In this document: positions 1-6,539 of the stretch, in pieces
Position numbering within the stretch: position 1 is the first letter of the stretch
Layout: each line of letters opens with the position of its first letter
Source of the DNA: Bacteroidales bacterium
GTDB lineage: Bacteria; Bacteroidota; Bacteroidia; Bacteroidales; UBA7960
DNA length: 10,795 nt
NCBI GenBank assembly: GCA_003557805.1
Contig: PWNY01000294.1
Location: 1-10,795, forward strand
Direction of reading: 5' to 3'
The notes under the pieces: model-generated
Told to the model about the DNA's origin: nothing
What the model saw: the letters and a program-made list of their open reading frames with translations, nothing else
Database searches by the model: none
Position numbers and translations under genes: made by a program

Positions 1-1
1 G

Positions 2-28
2 GGATACGGCGAAGTGATCCATATGTAA
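2..28 (+). CDS. possible C-terminal tail of an upstream gene (partial)
   Basis: Reading from base 2, eight sense codons (Gly-Tyr-Gly-Glu-Val-Ile-His-Met) are followed by TAA, ending 12 bases before the rfbC start codon. The close spacing and same strand fit an upstream gene in the same operon, perhaps another polysaccharide or dTDP-sugar gene. Eight residues are too few to identify a family, and this frame could be open by chance. Confidence 0.3.
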   Translation, partial: GYGEVIHM

Positions 29-40
29 GGTCCTGTTTTG

Positions 41-583
41 ATGGAAGTAAGCAAAACCCCGTTCAAAGATCTGTTAATAATTAAGCCCCGCGTCCATAAG
101 GACGGCAGGGGCTGTTTCCTTGAATCCTGGAACAAAAGGGCCTTTGAAGAGGCCGGTGTTCCGGCCCTTTACGTCCAGGACAACCAGTCCCGTTCGGCTG
201 CAAATGTTCTTAGGGGGCTGCACCTGCAACTGCCCCCCCATGCACAGGGAAAACTCGTGAAGGTCTTAAGGGGCGCAGTGCTTGATATTGCCCTGGACCT
301 GCGAAAGGGGGAAAAGACATTCGGTAAGCACTTCTCAATGATACTTAGAGAAGATGACCACACCCTTTTGTATATCCCCCCGGGATTTGCGCACGGGTTC
401 AGGACCCTGGAGGATGACACTACCTTTTTATACAAGTGCACCCATTACTACAACAGGGAGTCGGAAAGGGCAATATTATGGAATGACCCGGCTCTGGGCA
501 TTGACTGGGGCACCACCTCACCGCTTCTTTCACAAAAGGACAGGGACGCCATCCCCTTCAGCGAATTTGAAAGCCCCTTCTGA
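41..583 (+). CDS. rfbC: dTDP-4-dehydrorhamnose 3,5-epimerase (RmlC/RfbC)
   Basis: This 180-residue cupin enzyme is expected to epimerise dTDP-4-keto-6-deoxyglucose at C3 and C5, the third step of dTDP-L-rhamnose synthesis in the cytoplasm, feeding O-antigen, capsule or exopolysaccharide. The family core is clear: RGLHLQ at 58-63 with the expected catalytic His61, then PPHAQGKLVKV with Lys71, YIPPGFAHGF at 111-120, and YKCTHYYN at 131-138 with the expected Tyr131 and Tyr137. Near the end, LSQKD supplies Asp167. Compared with well-studied RmlC these residues sit at a nearly constant offset of two or three, so no core segment is missing, and the length is normal. I chose ATG at 41 over the TTG directly before it. 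Neighbours rfbA, rfbB and rfbD are not in view; they may lie to the left. The gene converges on the next one with only 20 bases between stop codons. Confidence 0.95.
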   Translation: MEVSKTPFKDLLIIKPRVHKDGRGCFLESWNKRAFEEAGVPALYVQDNQSRSAANVLRGLHLQLPPHAQGKLVKVLRGAVLDIALDLRKGEKTFGKHFSMILREDDHTLLYIPPGFAHGFRTLEDDTTFLYKCTHYYNRESERAILWNDPALGIDWGTTSPLLSQKDRDAIPFSEFESPF

Positions 584-603
584 CAGCTATTACGATGCTT
601 TTA

Positions 604-3523
604 CTAAATCTGGAATGAGATCAGCAGCCTGAGCTCAAACTGATCCTGCTCCGGCATGTATATGGCCCTTATGCCTGCATCCAGTGGTGCAAAGAAGGTA
701 ATCAGGTGAAACCTGCTTATAAAATCTGCCCCAAAAGAGAGAAGCTTCTCATCAACAAGGGCGGATCCGGGGTCGTATATTCTCTCCCTGTATTTAACTG
801 TGGCATAGTCGGCAAAGAGGTTCAGGTGGAAACGGGTTATATAGAGCAGTGAGGGTATGATCCAGTCGGGGTATGCAAGCGGGAATGCATAATCGGCCGA
901 AAAGACACTGGCTTTCTCATCATACCTCCCGGTGAAGCCTCTCGGGTAGATTATAAGGTTGGGAAAGAAATAGTTAATCCTGTCAGTTGCAGGCTCCAGC
1001 CTGTCATGCCTCTGGTAAGAGGCTGCCAGCCTCAGGCTGTGGTGTTTTGCAAGCCCCGGCACAAAGGTTGTTAGCCTTGCAGCAAAAACCGACCCTGAAT
1101 CATACCCCGAAAATGGTGTGTGCCTGTACTGCAGATCCAGAAGCTGCCCCCAGCGTGGCCTAAGGTCACGGGCCACCGAGCGCTTAAGCCAGTGTGCGCC
1201 AAGCCTGTGGCGCAACGATATGACACTGGTTTCCACCAAACCCTCCGGGGCATCATCACCAGGGACAGCCCTGCTGGCAGCAAGGCGTGCAGAAGGGTTA
1301 ACCCCAATTGTCACCGGGCCCCGCCTGAAGCTGAGAGGGATACCCGCACCCCCGCTTACAGATCTTTCCCTCCATAAAAAGGTCAGCGGGTCGTCAGGGG
1401 AGTCCTCTTTAGTGTAGTATGAACGCCTCTCCCTGCTCGATACGGCAAAATCCATCGCAGGATAAAGCCCCATGTAGGAGAAGTCGGCATAGTACTCACC
1501 CAGCCTTTCGTTAACGTCCCACCTGTATCCTGCAGCAAGTACCGAAGTGCTGAGCTCGTTCTGCGAGAAAACCGAGATACCTGGATTCACCTCCAGGTTG
1601 TCTATATTGACAGAGTAAGGGCCCCATGAATGGAAGTTAAAAAGCCTCCTGTGTTTTTTGTAGTCGCTTACCTGGTGTTCATTACGGGGTATATTCTCAC
1701 TGGATACCACTGTTTCCTCCTGCCTTGCAAGTTCTCGGTGAAAGCCTGGGGAGTTGTCCCGGACCTGGTCCAGGGGTTTTGGCTGCAGCCCGTTATTCCC
1801 CGTTATTACAGCATTATAGCCCATGGAGCTGTAGTCCGACCAGGCAATGAGTTCTCCCGAGGGGCTTACCGCTGCATCTATGCCGCCAAATCGGGAGGAT
1901 ACCAACTTCGATACCTCCCCGCTCCTTGTATCCAGTTCATATATGTTGTCAATACCCGAGAATGCACCATTGAAGGCAATTTTCACCCCCGTGATATACC
2001 TGGGCCTGCTAATGTCGGTATAGGCCGCATTGAATAGGCCGGTGGTGCTTCCATCACCCAAATCCACTGAAACTATCCTTTTCCCCTCCCCGTCCTGTGC
2101 GATCAGAACCACACTATCGCCCGAGGGGTGCCAGGAGGGCTGCATCAGGTAGGCATTGCCCGGGGAGGCCATCCTGAACAGTTCCTCACCGCTGCCGGAG
2201 TCAATCACCACCAGTGAGTACAAGTCCCTGCTGCTTACCTCTGTAACAGCTACCATGCTGCCGTCGGGGGATACAGCAGGGGAGAAAAACCTAGTTGACC
2301 TGGTAATCCTCTGTCTTTGGCCGCTTTCCAGGTCATAGGTGTGTATCTCCGAAAAGCTCCTGTGCCGCCAGCGCGGATCGATACGTATCTCGCTCCATGC
2401 TATGATGTCACCGCCAAGGGAGAATAGCTCCGCGTTATAAAACCCGGGGGTGAACAACTGCTTCTCTTCCCTGCCATTTTTTTTCAATGATACAATACGA
2501 GGTATATCACCCATGCCGGTTTTTAGTGCCAGCACAGTTGAGTCTCCCCTGAATGCAAAGGGGCGGTAGCTGGTAAAGAGCTTCTTTTGCGGGTTTATCA
2601 CCCGGTGACCGGAGTACTCATGCATAAGCTCCTGTTCTGACCAGATAGAGTCAAGACTGTGCATGGTCCACCTGTAGTGTTTGCGCTCTCCCCGGCCGGT
2701 GAGCCTTCCCAGCTCCAGTGAAAATGGTTTTACCGTATAGGGGCGGCGGGCTATATTGTCTATCACCCCGTCCCATATGCCGGCCCCGTGCTCCACCCTG
2801 GCAGAGGCTACCAGCTGGTATCCAAGCTCATAGTAGTTCGGCACATGGTCCCTTAAGGAGCCTATGATAGCCTTGTCGTATGGGTATATACCCTTTTCAA
2901 GCACCTGTGCCCTTAAGCCCTGTTCAAAGGCAGGCTGCCTGCCACGCCCCCCATGTGTAAGGGCGGTCTCCATTACCACCGCATCTCCCTCCAAAAACCA
3001 CTGTGGCATGAAAAGTCCAAGAGCCACGCCTGTAACATGTTCGCCCAGTATACTGGAGAAAAAGCCGGTTACCCCCTGGTTGAGCTTATCTACCTGCACC
3101 ACATGCCTGAACTCGTGAACAGCAAGCCTCTCGAGCCAGCCATGTGGGTCATTGCCCGGAGGGGGGTTGGTAAACATCTCCAGCCTGGCGGGCGCCCAGC
3201 TCACAAAGCCGTTGGGTACCACGGTCTGGTTGTGGATTATCACCGGCACTTTTCGGGGCCTGTGTCCCAGGCTGGCCGAGCCGGGTCCGTAACTGTATTC
3301 CAGTATGTCGGCGACATAGGCTGCCCTCTCTGTATAGTCCGAGGGGAATATTATCCTGAAGTTCCCGGTCTCGATCTGCTTCCAGTTTATGCCTGAGGGG
3401 TCCTGCCCGTATATAAAGAACTGTGCATACGAATCTGACGGGATGGAAAGCATTAATGCTATCATCAGGGCCAGGGTAGTGAATATCCTGCCCCCGCCTT
3501 TTAAAAAATCAAAAAGCCTCCAC
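604..3523 (-). other. exported gluzincin-like peptidase / TolB-like propeller / outer-membrane barrel module
   Basis: A basic-plus-hydrophobic stretch (residues 234-256) ends at Ser-Tyr-Ala259 before Gln260, a good signal peptidase I site. HEFRH at 362-366 is an HExxH zinc motif, and WFLEGDA at 401-407 offers Glu404 as third ligand, as in peptidase-MA-like gluzincins. Propeller strands of PD40/TolB type follow: FFSPAVSPDGSMVAV (638-652), QPSWHPSGDSVVLIA (687-701) and AAVSPSGELIAWSD (776-789). From about 850 to 1198 the sequence becomes alternating aromatic/polar strands ending FELRLLISFQI, typical of an outer-membrane barrel. The substrate is unknown. Possible starts as a separate gene are TTG 3525 in the present frame, or GTG 3523 if one T were removed from the run at 3511-3515. 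From that point the protein would be about 970 residues. I infer surface or periplasmic location; the peptidase activity is untested. Confidence 0.7.
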
Positions 3524-4200
3524 AAGGGTTCAGAAGCCGGTGGCGGTGCCTCTGCCTTAAGCTCCGTCTTTTTTACCGGGTGTACCATGCCCACCCTGAA
3601 GGCGTGCAAATTTATGCTTCCGTCGCTGTTTGAACGTGGGTAGCCATATTTAAGGTCCCCCTTCACCGGACAGCCTATGGCTGCCAGCTGTGCCCTTATC
3701 TGGTGGTGGCGGCCTGTGAGCAGCTCCACTTCCAGCAGGAAATACCTGTTGCTTTTACCTGCGAGTTTGTATTTCAGCTCCGCCTTTTTTGCCCCGGGGG
3801 TATCCTTGTCCACCACATATGACTTGTTCTGCTTTTCGTTTTTTTTCAGGTAGTGTACCAGGTGTGCGCTGTCTTTTTCAGGGCGGTTTTGCACTATTGC
3901 AAGGTATGTCTTTTTCAGCTCCCTACTCTTTACCACCTCGTTCATCCTTGCCAGGGCCTTGGAGGTGCGCGCGAATATCACCGCACCGCTAACGGGGCGG
4001 TCAAGCCGGTGCACCACCCCCAAAAACACATTGCCCGGCTTGCCGTATTTTTTACGGATATACTCCCTGACCAGATCGGGCAGGGGAACATCTCCTGTTT
4101 TGTCACCCTGGGTTATCTCGGAGGGTTGCTTGTTAACAATGATAAGGTGGTTGTCCTCGTAAAGGACCCTTTCCGCAACTGCTTTTCCCGAAGGATCCAT
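604..4200 (-). CDS. fused frame: RluA-family pseudouridine synthase + exported peptidase-like/TolB-propeller/barrel protein
   Basis: One uninterrupted 1198-codon frame holds two proteins that are normally separate. Residues 1 to about 230 are a full-length RluA-type pseudouridine synthase. Residues 236-259 look like a signal peptide, and 260-1198 look like a secreted or outer-membrane protein with an HExxH peptidase-like site, a TolB-like propeller and a probable C-terminal barrel. The frame starts at ATG 4200, 12 bases after the panB stop, so it is probably co-transcribed with panB; there is no evident Shine-Dalgarno. The join falls exactly where an RluA protein should end (PLWRLF at 225-230), which suggests a lost boundary rather than an evolved multidomain enzyme. 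If translated as one chain, the signal peptide would be buried 235 residues in, which is incompatible with ordinary Sec export. A one-base indel, internal initiation or a genuine fusion remain possible. The two halves are described separately. Confidence 0.85.
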   Translation of the reverse strand: MDPSGKAVAERVLYEDNHLIIVNKQPSEITQGDKTGDVPLPDLVREYIRKKYGKPGNVFLGVVHRLDRPVSGAVIFARTSKALARMNEVVKSRELKKTYLAIVQNRPEKDSAHLVHYLKKNEKQNKSYVVDKDTPGAKKAELKYKLAGKSNRYFLLEVELLTGRHHQIRAQLAAIGCPVKGDLKYGYPRSNSDGSINLHAFRVGMVHPVKKTELKAEAPPPASEPLWRLFDFLKGGGRIFTTLALMIALMLSIPSDSYAQFFIYGQDPSGINWKQIETGNFRIIFPSDYTERAAYVADILEYSYGPGSASLGHRPRKVPVIIHNQTVVPNGFVSWAPARLEMFTNPPPGNDPHGWLERLAVHEFRHVVQVDKLNQGVTGFFSSILGEHVTGVALGLFMPQWFLEGDAVVMETALTHGGRGRQPAFEQGLRAQVLEKGIYPYDKAIIGSLRDHVPNYYELGYQLVASARVEHGAGIWDGVIDNIARRPYTVKPFSLELGRLTGRGERKHYRWTMHSLDSIWSEQELMHEYSGHRVINPQKKLFTSYRPFAFRGDSTVLALKTGMGDIPRIVSLKKNGREEKQLFTPGFYNAELFSLGGDIIAWSEIRIDPRWRHRSFSEIHTYDLESGQRQRITRSTRFFSPAVSPDGSMVAVTEVSSRDLYSLVVIDSGSGEELFRMASPGNAYLMQPSWHPSGDSVVLIAQDGEGKRIVSVDLGDGSTTGLFNAAYTDISRPRYITGVKIAFNGAFSGIDNIYELDTRSGEVSKLVSSRFGGIDAAVSPSGELIAWSDYSSMGYNAVITGNNGLQPKPLDQVRDNSPGFHRELARQEETVVSSENIPRNEHQVSDYKKHRRLFNFHSWGPYSVNIDNLEVNPGISVFSQNELSTSVLAAGYRWDVNERLGEYYADFSYMGLYPAMDFAVSSRERRSYYTKEDSPDDPLTFLWRERSVSGGAGIPLSFRRGPVTIGVNPSARLAASRAVPGDDAPEGLVETSVISLRHRLGAHWLKRSVARDLRPRWGQLLDLQYRHTPFSGYDSGSVFAARLTTFVPGLAKHHSLRLAASYQRHDRLEPATDRINYFFPNLIIYPRGFTGRYDEKASVFSADYAFPLAYPDWIIPSLLYITRFHLNLFADYATVKYRERIYDPGSALVDEKLLSFGADFISRFHLITFFAPLDAGIRAIYMPEQDQFELRLLISFQI
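3511..4200 (-). other. RluA-family pseudouridine synthase module (residues 1-230 of the fused frame)
   Basis: This part should isomerise specific uridines in rRNA or tRNA to pseudouridine; the target cannot be told from sequence. It opens with the typical VLYEDNHLIIVNKQ strand (12-25). The catalytic motif HRLDRPVSG lies at 64-72 with Asp67 as the nucleophile. LLTGRHHQIRAQLA at 160-173 is the second strong family signature, followed by GDLKYGYPRS and the closing HPVKK...EAPPP...LWRLF at 207-230. Length matches the compact bacteroidetal RluA type lacking an N-terminal S4 domain. The chain appears complete and its catalytic residues intact, so only the absence of a stop codon after residue 230 is abnormal. 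RluA-subfamily assignment beyond the family level is not justified. Confidence 0.9.
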
Positions 4201-4212
4201 TGTGCAGGCCGT

Positions 4213-5025
4213 TTAGTACTGTTCCTTCTCGTTTGGGAACTTTCTCTGCTTCACATCACTGATGTAGTTCTCCACCGAGTTCTTTATCTCATCATAGAGG
4301 TTGTTGTAACGGCGCAGAAAGCGGGGCGAAAAGTCCTGGTTGATACCCAGCATGTCGTGGATCACAAGTACCTGGCCATCAACCTGGCTGCCGGCACCAA
4401 TGCCTATGGTAGGTATGCTGATCTCCCTGGTGACCATCTCTGCCAGCACCGCCGGTATCTTCTCCAGAACCACTGCAAAGCAGCCAGCCTCCGTAAGTAG
4501 TTTTGCATCTTCCACCAGCTTGGCAGCCTCTTCCTCCTGGGTGGCACGCACTACATAGGTACCGAACTTGTTTATAGACTGGGGGGTAAGGCCCAGGTGG
4601 GCCATCACCGGTATGCCTGCAGAGAGGATACGGTCGACAGATTCAATTATCTCACGGCCGCCTTCGAGCTTCACTGCATTGGCATTTGACTCTTTCATGA
4701 TACGTATTGCCGAGAGCAGCGCCTCCCGGCTGTTGCCCTGGTAGGTGCCGAAAGGCATGTCTACCACAACCAGTGCCCTGGATACCGCCCTCATCACCGA
4801 GGATGCATGGTAGATCATCTCGTCAAGGGTGATGGGCAGGGTTGTCTTGTGCCCTGCCATTACATTTGCAGCAGAATCCCCCACCAGTATAACATCAATG
4901 CCGGCACGGTCAACAATGCGCGCCATAGAGTAGTCGTAGGCGGTGAGCATGGAGATCTTCTCCTGTTTGAGTTTCATCTCCTGAAGAACATGGGTGGTAA
5001 CCTTGGTCACTTTTGACGATTTCAT
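4213..5025 (-). CDS. panB: 3-methyl-2-oxobutanoate hydroxymethyltransferase
   Basis: This 270-residue enzyme transfers a hydroxymethyl group from methylene-tetrahydrofolate to 2-oxoisovalerate, giving ketopantoate for pantothenate and coenzyme A. The family motifs are all present in order: ISMLTAYDYSMA (24-35), VGDSAANVMAGH (48-59) with metal ligand Asp50, VVVDMPFGTYQ (86-96) with Asp89, AVKLEGG (117-123) with Lys119 and Glu121, HLGLTPQS (143-150), the catalytic Glu188 in VLEKIP, and PTIGIGAG (205-212). The size is normal for PanB. The frame is open further upstream, but ATG 5025 is chosen because AGGAG lies eight bases before it and the family homology begins there; the upstream extension would cross the promoter and the divergent gene. 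It leads into the RluA frame 12 bases downstream. Confidence 0.96.
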   Translation of the reverse strand: MKSSKVTKVTTHVLQEMKLKQEKISMLTAYDYSMARIVDRAGIDVILVGDSAANVMAGHKTTLPITLDEMIYHASSVMRAVSRALVVVDMPFGTYQGNSREALLSAIRIMKESNANAVKLEGGREIIESVDRILSAGIPVMAHLGLTPQSINKFGTYVVRATQEEEAAKLVEDAKLLTEAGCFAVVLEKIPAVLAEMVTREISIPTIGIGAGSQVDGQVLVIHDMLGINQDFSPRFLRRYNNLYDEIKNSVENYISDVKQRKFPNEKEQY

Positions 5026-5033
5026 GATGTGAT

Positions 5034-5038
5034 CTCCT
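5034..5038 (-). promoter_or_regulatory. ribosome-binding site of panB
   Basis: Read on the - strand, AAAGGAGA places AGGAG eight bases ahead of ATG 5025. It is the clearest Shine-Dalgarno in the window and decides the panB start against longer in-frame alternatives. Confidence 0.75.
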
Positions 5039-5051
5039 TTTAGAATCTCAA

Positions 5052-5059
5052 CAAAATTA
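5052..5059 (-). promoter_or_regulatory. Bacteroidota-type -7 element for panB
   Basis: TAATTTTG on the - strand matches the TAnnTTTG consensus used by the Bacteroidota primary sigma factor. It ends 26 bases before the panB ATG, leaving room for a transcription start and the ribosome-binding site. A TTTG lies 15 bases upstream and could be the -33 box, though that spacing is shorter than usual. Confidence 0.55.
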
Positions 5060-5062
5060 ACG

Positions 5063-5070
5063 TATTTTTG
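5063..5070 (+). promoter_or_regulatory. Bacteroidota-type -7 element for the kinase-RapZ operon
   Basis: TATTTTTG on the + strand matches TAnnTTTG. It ends 17 bases before ATG 5088, implying a very short leader. It also overlaps the in-frame GTG at 5070, which argues that ATG 5088 is the real start. No convincing TTTG -33 box is seen upstream; the nearest T-rich stretch is TTTTAG near 5038-5043. Confidence 0.5.
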
Positions 5071-5087
5071 TGAACAAAGCAGGTGGT

Positions 5088-6539
5088 ATGGACTGGAAAA
5101 CAGAGAAGCTGGTAACAGAACTTTATAAAACATGGAGCGGCAGTGAGCCCGAAGAGATTCAGGCGTTGCCCCCTTCGGGCTCATCAAGGCAGTATTTCAG
5201 GATGATAAGGGGGGATGTTTCAGTAATTGGGGCATTCAACCCTGATGTCCGGGAGAACAGGGCATTTTTGGAGCTCTCCTCGATCTTTTCAAAAATGGGC
5301 CTGCCGGTACCGGAAGTGCTTGCAAGGGACAGGGACCTTCTCTGTTACATTCTGCAGGACCTTGGAGATACCACTCTTTTCTCAATGCTGCCGCATGGCA
5401 GGCAGGAGGGTGAGTTCGATCAAAAGATCATGGGGCACTATAAAAGGGTGGTGGAGCTTTTGCCCCGCTTCCAGGTGGATGCCGCACCCATGATAGATTT
5501 TGACATATGCTATCCCCGGCACTCCTTTGACCGTCTTTCGATGATGTGGGACCTCAACTATTTCAAGTACTACTTTTTGAAGATATCCGGGGTACAGTTC
5601 GACGAACAGAAGCTGGAAGATGACTTTAACGGCTTTGTAAACCACCTTCTTGAACTCAAGGGGGATTACTTCATGTACCGCGACTTCCAGTCCAGGAACA
5701 TAATGATAACGGCCGGGGGGCCATTTTTCATTGACTACCAGGGGGGGCGCAGGGGGCCCCTGGCATACGATATCGCCTCCCTGCTCTTTGATGCGAAAGC
5801 CAACATACCCTTTGACCAGAGGGAAGAGCTGCTGGAGTATTACACGGACTGTTTGGGAAAAAGGGTAAAAATTGACGGCAGGGAGTTCAGAAAATCCTTC
5901 TATGACATGGTGGTAATGCGTATTTTGCAGGCCCTGGGCACATATGGCTTCAGGGGCGGGGTGGAGAAAAAACCACTCTTCCTGCAGAGTGTTCCCTTTG
6001 CACTCAGGAATATCTCCTGGCTTGACGACAAGGGGCTGCTGCCCCAAACAGCCCCCTACCTGTCCGGCATACTGCGCAGCATAGCCCTCAGGGATCCCTC
6101 CGGGATACTGCCGCCTCCGGACGACAGCCTTACAGTTAGGATATGCAGCTTCTCCTACCGAAGGGGCATACCGGCCGACAACTCCGGTAACGGGGGCGGG
6201 TTTGTGTTTGACTGCCGTGCCCTGCCCAACCCTGGAAGGGAGGAAAAATACAAGGCGCTTACCGGTCTTGACAGGGATGTCATTAACTACCTTTCCTCTG
6301 ATGAGGGTGTGGGGCGCTTTATTGATGCAGCCAGGGCAATGGTGGAGCCTGCCGTCAAGACCTATACCGAGAGGGGCTTTACAAGCCTGGCCGTGTGCTT
6401 TGGCTGCACAGGGGGCCAGCACCGCTCCGTTTACTGTGCCGAAACACTTGCACGCAGGCTAAGGGAAAAATACAGGGTGAACGTCGTGCTGCAGCATTTT
6501 GAGCAGGATAACTGGCCGGGTGAAAAACAAAGAGTATGA
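5088..6539 (+). CDS. AmgK-like sugar kinase fused to a RapZ C-terminal domain
   Basis: This 483-residue protein has two parts. Residues 1 to about 340 are an aminoglycoside-phosphotransferase-fold kinase resembling AmgK, which phosphorylates MurNAc/GlcNAc at the anomeric carbon. Visible motifs are GSSRQYFRM (31-39), ILQDLGDTTLF (88-98) with the hinge, the catalytic loop YRDFQSRNIM (197-206) with Asp199 and Asn204, and FIDYQGGRRGPLAYDIASLL (214-233) with metal-binding Asp216. Tyr197 stands where many relatives have His. Residues 347-477 match the RapZ/YvcJ C-terminal domain: RICSFSYRRGIP, FVFDCRALPNP (372-382), and FGCTGGQHRSVY (438-449), the segment that in E. coli RapZ helps bind glucosamine-6-phosphate. 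The P-loop N-terminal half of classical RapZ is absent and replaced by the kinase. An in-frame GTG at 5070 would add six residues. The stop overlaps the next start as ATGA, so translation is probably coupled. Kinase substrate and sensor ligand are inferred, not shown. Confidence 0.88.
   Translation: MDWKTEKLVTELYKTWSGSEPEEIQALPPSGSSRQYFRMIRGDVSVIGAFNPDVRENRAFLELSSIFSKMGLPVPEVLARDRDLLCYILQDLGDTTLFSMLPHGRQEGEFDQKIMGHYKRVVELLPRFQVDAAPMIDFDICYPRHSFDRLSMMWDLNYFKYYFLKISGVQFDEQKLEDDFNGFVNHLLELKGDYFMYRDFQSRNIMITAGGPFFIDYQGGRRGPLAYDIASLLFDAKANIPFDQREELLEYYTDCLGKRVKIDGREFRKSFYDMVVMRILQALGTYGFRGGVEKKPLFLQSVPFALRNISWLDDKGLLPQTAPYLSGILRSIALRDPSGILPPPDDSLTVRICSFSYRRGIPADNSGNGGGFVFDCRALPNPGREEKYKALTGLDRDVINYLSSDEGVGRFIDAARAMVEPAVKTYTERGFTSLAVCFGCTGGQHRSVYCAETLARRLREKYRVNVVLQHFEQDNWPGEKQRV
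5144..5183 (+). repeat. perfect 11-bp inverted repeat (potential RNA hairpin) in the kinase-RapZ gene
   Basis: The arms TGAGCCCGAAG (5144-5154) and CTTCGGGCTCA (5173-5183) are exact reverse complements, separated by 18 bases; one more G-U pair is possible outside. In mRNA this gives a GC-rich stem 56 bases after the start codon. The loop contains a smaller GGC-GUU-GCC fold. The right arm encodes the conserved Pro-Ser-Gly-Ser-Ser motif, while the left arm encodes a variable region. No T run follows, so it is not an intrinsic terminator. Function is unknown. Confidence 0.6.

Noticed and set aside
584..603. Bidirectional terminator between rfbC and the convergent fused frame
   Set aside because: The 20-base spacer holds no inverted repeat and no T run on either strand.
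3853..4500. Open + strand frame of 215 codons across the RluA/panB boundary
   Set aside because: It is antisense to conserved residues of two recognisable genes and has no domain signature.
5026..5187. Longer panB starting at 5187
   Set aside because: The extra 54 residues cross the divergent promoters and the start of the kinase gene, match nothing in PanB, and ATG 5025 has a good ribosome-binding site.
5382..6422. Open - strand frame of 346 codons opposite the kinase-RapZ gene
   Set aside because: It lies wholly antisense to a gene with clear family motifs, has no recognisable domain, and its composition is that expected from the complementary frame of a codon-biased gene.
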